Of a DNA stretch of 49,641 nt, positions 44,311 through 49,641 are shown piece after piece. The DNA comes from Prochlorococcus sp. AG-355-J23 (GTDB lineage Bacteria; Cyanobacteriota; Cyanobacteriia; PCC-6307; Cyanobiaceae). Position 1 is the first letter of the stretch. Each line of letters starts with the position of its first letter. The position numbers and the translations under genes are program-made. Under the pieces are notes generated by a model. It made no database searches. It was given only the letters and a program-made list of their open reading frames with translations, and was not told where the DNA came from. The stretch lies in NCBI GenBank assembly GCA_003278705.1, contig QCDR01000012.1:1-49641 (forward strand), in the 5' to 3' direction.

Positions 44311-46173
44311 ATGCCAATAAGACAAGATGATAATCAACCTAATAGAAGATTTGGAATTGTAAATATTATTTTGATAGGAGTTGGAGCATTACTTTTGTTT
44401 AGTAGCCTCTTTCCAAATCAAAACATGCAAATACCAAGGGTACCTTATTCTTTGTTTATAGATCAGGTGAATGATGGGGAAGTTAAGCGTGCATATATCA
44501 CTCAAGAACAAATTAGATACGAGCTAAATGGAGCTGAAGAAGGAGCTCCTTCAGTTTTAGCAACAACCCCAATTTTTGATATGGATCTTCCACAAAGGTT
44601 AGAAAATAAAGGCGTGGAATTTGCTGCTGCTCCTCCAAAAAAACCTAATTTTTTCTCAACTATCTTGAGTTGGGTTGTTCCTCCCTTAATTTTTATTCTC
44701 GTTTTACAATTCTTTGCTAGAAGAAGTATGGGAGGCGGAGGTGCTCAAGGAGCTCTAAGTTTTACTAAAAGTAAAGCTAAAGTTTATGTGCCTGACGATG
44801 AATCAAAAGTAACGTTCGCTGATGTGGCAGGAGTTGATGAAGCAAAGGACGAATTAACAGAAATTGTTGACTTTTTAAAGAAACCAGAAAGATATACTGA
44901 TATAGGAGCACGCATACCCAAAGGGGTACTTCTAGTTGGACCTCCTGGAACAGGTAAAACTTTATTGTCTAAAGCTGTTGCAGGAGAAGCTGAAGTTCCT
45001 TTTTTTATAATTTCAGGTTCCGAATTCGTAGAACTTTTTGTTGGTGCAGGTGCTGCAAGAGTTCGAGATTTATTTGAACAAGCTAAGAAAAAAGCTCCCT
45101 GTATAATTTTTATAGATGAATTAGATGCGATAGGTAAGAGCCGTTCTGGATCAATGGGTGTAGTTGGTGGAAATGATGAGAGAGAACAAACTCTTAATCA
45201 ACTACTTACCGAGATGGATGGATTTGCCTCAGCTGACAAACCAGTAATTGTTCTCGCAGCAACTAACCAACCTGAAGTTCTTGATGCAGCTTTACTAAGG
45301 CCAGGTAGATTTGATAGACAAGTTTTAGTTGATAGACCTGACTTATCTGGAAGAAAAACAATTTTAGAAATTTATACCAAAAAGATAAAATTAGCAGATT
45401 CCATTGATTTAGATTCCATAGCACAAGCAACGAGTGGTTTCGCAGGTGCCGATTTAGCGAATATGGTCAATGAAGCTGCATTACTTGCTGCCAGAGCCAA
45501 AAGAAAAAGTGTTGAACAGCAAGATCTTAGCGAAGCTATAGAAAGAGTTGTAGCTGGTTTAGAAAAGAAGAGTAGGGTTTTGCAAGATGATGAAAAAAAA
45601 GTTGTTGCATATCATGAAGTTGGTCACGCCATAGTGGGTCATCTAATGCCAGGAGGATCAAAAGTTGCAAAAATATCGATTGTTCCTAGGGGTATGAGTG
45701 CTTTGGGTTATACGCTCCAACTTCCTACAGAAGAAAGATTTTTAAATTCTAAAGAGGAATTAAAGGGTCAAATTGCAACACTGCTTGGAGGTAGATCTGC
45801 AGAAGAGGTTGTATTCGGGAAAATAACTACTGGAGCTTCAAACGATCTTCAAAGAGCAACAGATATAGCCGAACAAATGGTTGGAACTTTTGGAATGAGT
45901 GATATTCTTGGCCCTTTAGCTTATGATAAGCAGGGTGGTGGACAGTTCCTAGGTAATGGTAATAATCCAAGGAGATCAGTAAGTGATGCAACAGCTCAAG
46001 CTATAGATAAGGAAGTTAGAGATCTCGTTGATGATGCACATGAAACTGCTTTAAATATTCTTAGAAATAATTTACCTTTGCTTGAGTCAATATCACAAAA
46101 AATCCTACAAGAAGAAGTTATTGAGGGTGAAGATTTAAAGAATTTACTTGCAGAAAGTAAGATGCCAGCGTAG
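44311..46173 (+). CDS. ftsH: ATP-dependent zinc metalloprotease FtsH
   Basis: Membrane AAA protease; in cyanobacteria such enzymes degrade damaged photosystem II D1 and other membrane proteins. Two spans (about 16-34 and 117-135) flank a lumenal or periplasmic domain. The AAA module has Walker A GPPGTGKT at 210-217, Walker [12 protein letters not shown] near 265-275 and the second region of homology [21 protein letters not shown] near 317-337. The zinc motif HEVGH is at 435-439, with the third ligand in [12 protein letters not shown]. 620 residues. Which of the several cyanobacterial FtsH paralogues this is cannot be fixed here. Confidence 0.97.
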   Translation: MPIRQDDNQPNRRFGIVNIILIGVGALLLFSSLFPNQNMQIPRVPYSLFIDQVNDGEVKRAYITQEQIRYELNGAEEGAPSVLATTPIFDMDLPQRLENKGVEFAAAPPKKPNFFSTILSWVVPPLIFILVLQFFARRSMGGGGAQGALSFTKSKAKVYVPDDESKVTFADVAGVDEAKDELTEIVDFLKKPERYTDIGARIPKGVLLVGPPGTGKTLLSKAVAGEAEVPFFIISGSEFVELFVGAGAARVRDLFEQAKKKAPCIIFIDELDAIGKSRSGSMGVVGGNDEREQTLNQLLTEMDGFASADKPVIVLAATNQPEVLDAALLRPGRFDRQVLVDRPDLSGRKTILEIYTKKIKLADSIDLDSIAQATSGFAGADLANMVNEAALLAARAKRKSVEQQDLSEAIERVVAGLEKKSRVLQDDEKKVVAYHEVGHAIVGHLMPGGSKVAKISIVPRGMSALGYTLQLPTEERFLNSKEELKGQIATLLGGRSAEEVVFGKITTGASNDLQRATDIAEQMVGTFGMSDILGPLAYDKQGGGQFLGNGNNPRRSVSDATAQAIDKEVRDLVDDAHETALNILRNNLPLLESISQKILQEEVIEGEDLKNLLAESKMPA

Positions 46174-46202
46174 TACAATTTAAGTTCAAAAAAGAGAAAT
46201 TG

Positions 46203-47129
46203 ATGATAAAAGTCAATAAACTTGTTAACAAAAACTTTATATCAAGCTTCGATATTTCAAGTCAAGAGGTTCATCATATTTTAGAGCTTGCAAAAAACTT
46301 TAAAAGCAAAGATTTTAATATTAACCTCCAGGGCAAAGTTTTAGGTTTGATTTTTGATAAGTCATCCACGAGAACAAGAGTTAGTTTTCAAGTTGCTATG
46401 GCAAGATTAGGAGGAACTACTATAGATTTAAACCCAACTACATCTCAAATTGGAAGAGGTGAGCCAATTAGAGATACAGCAAGGGTTTTAAGTAGATATT
46501 GTGATGTTTTAGCAATAAGAACCTTTAAACAATCAGTTTTGGAAGAATATGCAAAATGGGCGACTATTCCTGTAATAAATGCCCTTACTGATTTAGAACA
46601 TCCATGCCAAGCATTAGCGGATTTCTTGACTATAAAAGAAGAATTTGGAGAGCTAAAAGGTAAAGTTGTTTCCTACATTGGAGATGGCAATAATGTTGCT
46701 AATTCCCTAATTATATGCGGAGCATTGTTAGGAGTAGAAGTCAGAATTGCATGCCCAAAAGGTTACGAACCAAATTCTTTTTTACTAGATAAAGCTAGTA
46801 AAATTAATGATAATAAAAGTTTATTGAAAATTACTAATGACCCGTCTTGCGCAAGTTTAGATGCCAATGTTTTGTATACGGATGTTTGGTCATCTATGGG
46901 TGAAGAAAATCAAAAGGAGCAGAAAGATAAAGAATTTAATGGCTTTGCTATTGATTCAAATTTGCTAAGCAAAGCGGCTAAAGATGCAATTGTGTTGCAT
47001 TGCTTACCAGCTTACAGGGATAAAGAAATTACTGATGAAGTAATTGAAAGCAAAAACAGTAGAATTTTCGAGCAAGCTGAAAACAGGTTGCATGTTCAGC
47101 AAGCACTTTTGTCATGCCTTCTTTATTAA
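46203..47129 (+). CDS. argF: Ornithine carbamoyltransferase
   Basis: Makes citrulline from ornithine and carbamoyl phosphate in arginine synthesis. The carbamoyl-phosphate site SSTRTRVSFQ is near 55-64. Further motifs are QIGRGEPIRDTARVL, EHPCQALADF near 138-147, SYIGDGNNVANSL, DVWSSMGEE near 231 and the catalytic HCLPAYR near 266. 308 residues from the ATG at 46203; a TTG at 46200 just before it could add one methionine. It sits between ftsH and lexA. Confidence 0.96.
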   Translation: MIKVNKLVNKNFISSFDISSQEVHHILELAKNFKSKDFNINLQGKVLGLIFDKSSTRTRVSFQVAMARLGGTTIDLNPTTSQIGRGEPIRDTARVLSRYCDVLAIRTFKQSVLEEYAKWATIPVINALTDLEHPCQALADFLTIKEEFGELKGKVVSYIGDGNNVANSLIICGALLGVEVRIACPKGYEPNSFLLDKASKINDNKSLLKITNDPSCASLDANVLYTDVWSSMGEENQKEQKDKEFNGFAIDSNLLSKAAKDAIVLHCLPAYRDKEITDEVIESKNSRIFEQAENRLHVQQALLSCLLY

Positions 47130-47154
47130 GAACTTGCAGAACTAATGAGAAATA

Positions 47155-47184
47155 GGTACAAATGTATTAGAGTACATTTGTTTT
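47155..47184. promoter_or_regulatory. LexA autoregulatory operator
   Basis: Two overlapping SOS-box-like sequences, GGTACAAATGTATT (47155-47168) and AGTACATTTGTTTT (47171-47184), end directly at the lexA ATG. Inside is a perfect 9-bp inverted repeat, ACAAATGTA (47158-47166) and TACATTTGT (47173-47181), 6 bases apart. The cyanobacterial LexA consensus known to me is RGTAC-N3-DGTWCB, which each site matches well in one half. Binding here would block ribosome access or promoter clearance. Inferred, not shown. Confidence 0.7.
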
Positions 47185-47802
47185 ATGGAAGGTTCTTCAG
47201 GTGATAGTCTAACCCAAGCTCAAAATGAGCTTTATGGATGGATAAAAGAGTATATGAAAAACTTTCAACATAGCCCATCTATTAGGCAGATGATGCAAGC
47301 TATGGGACTTAAATCACCTGCTCCAATTCAAAGTCGCTTAAAGCATTTGCAAGAAAAGGGATACATCTCATGGCAAGAAGGTAAAGCTAGAACGCTACAA
47401 ATCATAGATGAAGTAGTTGAAGGTGTTCCTATTTTGGGTTCTGTAGCAGCAGGGGGGTTGATTGAAACTTACTCCGATATAAAAGAGAATTTAGATATAA
47501 CTGATGTTTTCAAAAAGAAAAATGTTTTCGCATTGACAGTAAATGGAGATTCTATGATTGATGCATGTATAGCTGACGGTGATATGGTTTTAATGGAACC
47601 GATTACTGATTCTTATTCTTTAAAAAATGGAACAATAGTTAGTGCTTTAGTTCCTGGCTTAGGGACTACTTTAAAATATTTTGTTAAAAGAGGTAATAAA
47701 ATTTTTCTAGAGGCGGCTAATCCAAATTATGAACCTATTGAATTAAATGAAGATAATGTTGTTTTTCAAGGCAAGTTGCTTGCTGTATGGCGTAAGGTTT
47801 AA
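47185..47802 (+). CDS. lexA: LexA repressor / autoprotease
   Basis: SOS repressor with an N-terminal winged helix (about 1-70; SPSIRQMMQAMGLKSPAPIQ) and a C-terminal S24 peptidase. All self-cleavage elements are present: the Ala89-Gly90 scissile bond in GSVAAGGLIE, Ser123 in NGDSMIDA and Lys164 in TTLKYFVKRG. This suggests a classical DNA-damage-responsive LexA, unlike some cyanobacterial LexA proteins that lack the cleavage residues. 205 residues. It follows argF after 55 bases that contain its own operator. Confidence 0.96.
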   Translation: MEGSSGDSLTQAQNELYGWIKEYMKNFQHSPSIRQMMQAMGLKSPAPIQSRLKHLQEKGYISWQEGKARTLQIIDEVVEGVPILGSVAAGGLIETYSDIKENLDITDVFKKKNVFALTVNGDSMIDACIADGDMVLMEPITDSYSLKNGTIVSALVPGLGTTLKYFVKRGNKIFLEAANPNYEPIELNEDNVVFQGKLLAVWRKV

Positions 47803-47883
47803 GGAACAATTTTTCGAACAAAACTACAAAATTTAGATTTTTTTTTTTAATTTATTTGTAAAATAAATTACTAGCTAAAAAAA

Positions 47884-48927
47884 ATGTTCAAAATTTATAT
47901 TTTATTTTTATTCTCTCTGCTAATTAATTTAAATATTCCTTATTTATATGCTGAGGATAATAAAGCAAAAATAGACTCTAATTCAAGAAAAAAACTTGAT
48001 TGGGAGTACAGTGATTTAAATACTGAAAAGAAGTTAAATTGGCATCCTGTTGAAACTGAGGAAATTTATAAAGATCAAATAAAAATTAAAAACATTGGTA
48101 AAAAAATTAATACCTTTTCGGTCAGATCTACTGGTAAGGGGGTAACTGTCAACGGTTTTTATTATCCAGACATTTCTAATTATGTTCCAAATGCATACGT
48201 AGAGGACACTAATAAAATTTTTGGTTTGAGTACAAGAGGTATTAGTAAAACAAGATTTTGTAATGGTAATAATTTCTCTAAAAGCTGTATGGATGGTATC
48301 TTGGATTTGGATTTTAAGTTGTTTAATAATAATAATTTTAGTATTTACCCCAAAATAAATATCCAAAGTTTGACTAATAGAGGAACTAACTTTGGAGATG
48401 GAGTTAGTATGGGAGTAAAATTTGCTAAAGAATTTTCACCTAACTGGTCTTTAGCATTTGGTGGAGAAAATATTTTCCATTTTGATGAAACAATTGATCT
48501 TGGACATAATTTTTATGTTATGGCAAGCACATATATTCCTTTGAGTACTAGCGAAAAGTCAAAAATCCTATTTCTCAATGCAGGAATAGGATCGGATTTT
48601 TATGGTTATAAAGGCAATGGATTTTTATTTAGATCGCCATGCGGGAATAATACATTAACTGGAACCGCAGAAGAACCAAATTCCTGTAGTTGGGGACCAA
48701 TTGGTTCTGTGGCTTATTCGCTTAATGATAGGTTTTCTATTATTAGCGAGTGGTTTGGCTATAGTTATGGAGCGGGATTTTCAATAAGACCTTTTAAAAA
48801 AAATTCCCTAAGTATTTCGCTCTTTGCAACTGATTTTATAAAAGGATTTCCAAAGTATGCAGAGGATTACTGTACTGGAGGAATGTGTAAAACAAGATTT
48901 TATGGTAGCATTAGCTTAAATTTTTAA
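47884..48927 (+). CDS. Exported, probably outer-membrane beta-barrel-like protein, unknown
   Basis: No family recognised. The 347 residues start with a signal peptide (about 1-23, IYILFLFSLLINLNIPYLYA). The remainder has alternating strand patterns (FSIYPKINIQSLTNRG, WSLAFGGENIFHF, SISLFATDF), many aromatic residues and a C-terminal Phe (YGSISLNF), as in outer-membrane barrels. Six cysteines form three close pairs, 126/135, 253/268 and 330/335, each in a Gly/Asn-rich loop, which suggests disulfides in extracellular loops. It is followed after 8 bases by a second exported protein. Could be a porin-like or adhesin-like protein. Confidence 0.75.
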   Translation: MFKIYILFLFSLLINLNIPYLYAEDNKAKIDSNSRKKLDWEYSDLNTEKKLNWHPVETEEIYKDQIKIKNIGKKINTFSVRSTGKGVTVNGFYYPDISNYVPNAYVEDTNKIFGLSTRGISKTRFCNGNNFSKSCMDGILDLDFKLFNNNNFSIYPKINIQSLTNRGTNFGDGVSMGVKFAKEFSPNWSLAFGGENIFHFDETIDLGHNFYVMASTYIPLSTSEKSKILFLNAGIGSDFYGYKGNGFLFRSPCGNNTLTGTAEEPNSCSWGPIGSVAYSLNDRFSIISEWFGYSYGAGFSIRPFKKNSLSISLFATDFIKGFPKYAEDYCTGGMCKTRFYGSISLNF

Positions 48928-48935
48928 AAATTAAA

Positions 48936-49565
48936 GTGAAACTTTTAAAGTTTAAAAAGCTATTATTATCAAGTTTATTTTTGTCTTTACCTCTTAATTC
49001 CACTGCAATGTTTGCCGAGGAACTTTATAGGCAGGATCATAAACCAATTTTGATAGCTGAGGCGAATGAAGAATATAGAAAGCATGAAGATGAAAGTGAA
49101 GATGATATTCATTCAATTAATCATGATTGGGAAAATCATTATCATACTATTAGATCAATAAAGTTAAGGTCTAATGGGAATTTAAAAATCAGATTTTGTG
49201 AGAAAGTTGAGCTGTTAGAAGGACATGTTTATGCAGACGATATCAAATATGATGTTAAAGATGCATATAAAATAAGAAAAAGAAGTATTGTATGGCGTCT
49301 TAATAAGAAAGGTACTTTTAAAAAGGGAAGTTCAGTTTTCATAAAAACAAAGGATTTTCTTGGTAGACCAATTGAGAAAGAACCTAATCCTAATGAAATA
49401 AGATCATTAGAAAGAGGTTGTGGATTACCTTTCTTGTATTTACCTCCAGGTGTACAAGTTACAGAAGGCTCCAATGGAATTGCTATTCTTGGGTTGGTTT
49501 TGGCTATTGGAGCAGCAGCTGGTGGTGGAGGTTCTGGAGGTTCTGGGTCTTCATCCAGTAATTAG
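48936..49565 (+). CDS. Exported protein with Gly/Ser-rich C-terminus, unknown
   Basis: The 209 residues begin with a signal peptide (KLLLSSLFLSLPLNSTAMFA, about 8-27). Next comes an acidic, His-rich segment (about 50-72, KHEDESEDDIHSINHDWENH) that could bind metal, then a strand-rich domain with cysteines at 88 and 162. The C-terminus has a hydrophobic Gly-rich span (GIAILGLVLAIGAAAG, about 181-196) and a tail of glycines and serines (GGGSGGSGSSSSN). The start is GTG at 48936, 8 bases after the preceding exported gene, so both are probably one operon. I do not recognise it. Bases 49566-49641 hold no gene. Confidence 0.75.
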   Translation: MKLLKFKKLLLSSLFLSLPLNSTAMFAEELYRQDHKPILIAEANEEYRKHEDESEDDIHSINHDWENHYHTIRSIKLRSNGNLKIRFCEKVELLEGHVYADDIKYDVKDAYKIRKRSIVWRLNKKGTFKKGSSVFIKTKDFLGRPIEKEPNPNEIRSLERGCGLPFLYLPPGVQVTEGSNGIAILGLVLAIGAAAGGGGSGGSGSSSSN

Positions 49566-49641
49566 TTTATTAATTGATAAATGCGTTTAAATAAAAAAAA
49601 AATTTTTTATAACTTTATTCAAATATTTCAAAAAAATAATA

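Noticed and set aside
47849..47869. AT-only hairpin AATTTATT-TGTAA-AATAAATT as a terminator of lexA
   Set aside because: The 8-bp stem has no GC pair and no proper T-run follows; such structures arise by chance in this AT-rich DNA.
1..49641. Prophage, insertion sequence, CRISPR array or genomic island
   Set aside because: No integrase, transposase, cas gene, spaced direct repeats or tRNA-flanking repeat was seen; the gene content is mostly core.

Overview
The window is a compact, AT-rich bacterial chromosome segment that I infer comes from a high-light Prochlorococcus (or a very close marine picocyanobacterium). The evidence is the streamlined layout, a complete Ni-superoxide dismutase set (SodN, SodX and a nickel permease), a cyanobacterial Ftn2/ZipN/ARC6 division protein, a CbiE/CbiT-fused CobL, a ThiD2-like/ThiE fusion, a CpmA/LarB-type protein and several small proteins of picocyanobacterial type. 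I see no prophage, insertion sequence or CRISPR array. Species-level placement is inference.

Layout. 1-5.9 kb: panB (cut by the window edge), the SRP RNA gene ffs, and a minus-strand division and cell-wall cluster reading tRNA-His, miaB, ddl, a small membrane protein, ftsQ, ftsZ. 6.0-8.6 kb: a two-gene plus-strand unit, a CodA-like deaminase and an FAD-linked oxidase. 8.6-13.0 kb: minus-strand folC, argD, tRNA-Leu(CAA), two tiny overlapping membrane ORFs on the plus strand, and murA, which is broken by a one-base frameshift. 13.2-17.1 kb: an rRNA/tRNA methyltransferase, lpd, trpC and a His-rich nickel permease, which converges on sodX and sodN. 18-25 kb: an FKBP isomerase, lnt, mnmA, nnr, a group 2 sigma factor and pdhA. 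25.2-31.0 kb: ftn2, ffh, rpsP, a PhoH-like ATPase and a BI-1-like membrane protein, closed by a strong bidirectional terminator. 31-35 kb: era, a trmD-ispF fused frame, a TIGR03792-type protein and cpmA/larB, packed with zero or 4-base junctions, followed by two small minus-strand proteins. 35.3-38.9 kb: thiS, thiE, ribF, a DUF3611/Tic21-like protein and surE. 39-44 kb: pheS, nadK, cobL, two proteins of unknown function and ribD. 44.3-49.6 kb: ftsH, argF, lexA with a clear operator, and a two-gene exported-protein unit of unknown function.

How it works together. The genes are mostly core: division (FtsZ, FtsQ, Ftn2), peptidoglycan precursors (Ddl, MurA), cofactors (pantothenate, folate, thiamine, riboflavin, NADP, cobalamin), arginine and tryptophan synthesis, tRNA modification (MiaB, MnmA, TrmD) and protein targeting (both the RNA and the protein of SRP). 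The accessory-looking parts are the codA/oxidase pair, the Ni-SOD locus, the tiny membrane ORF pair at 11.4 kb and the exported pair at the right end.

Most notable observations: the murA frameshift; the trmD-ispF read-through frame; sodX, whose catalytic serine lies upstream of the only ATG so that a non-canonical start (probably ATT) must be used; the bicistronic micro-ORFs; the secreted pair with three close cysteine pairs; and the LexA operator touching the lexA start codon. I found no convincing wholly new multi-gene system; the best candidates for undescribed biology are the two small or exported gene pairs.
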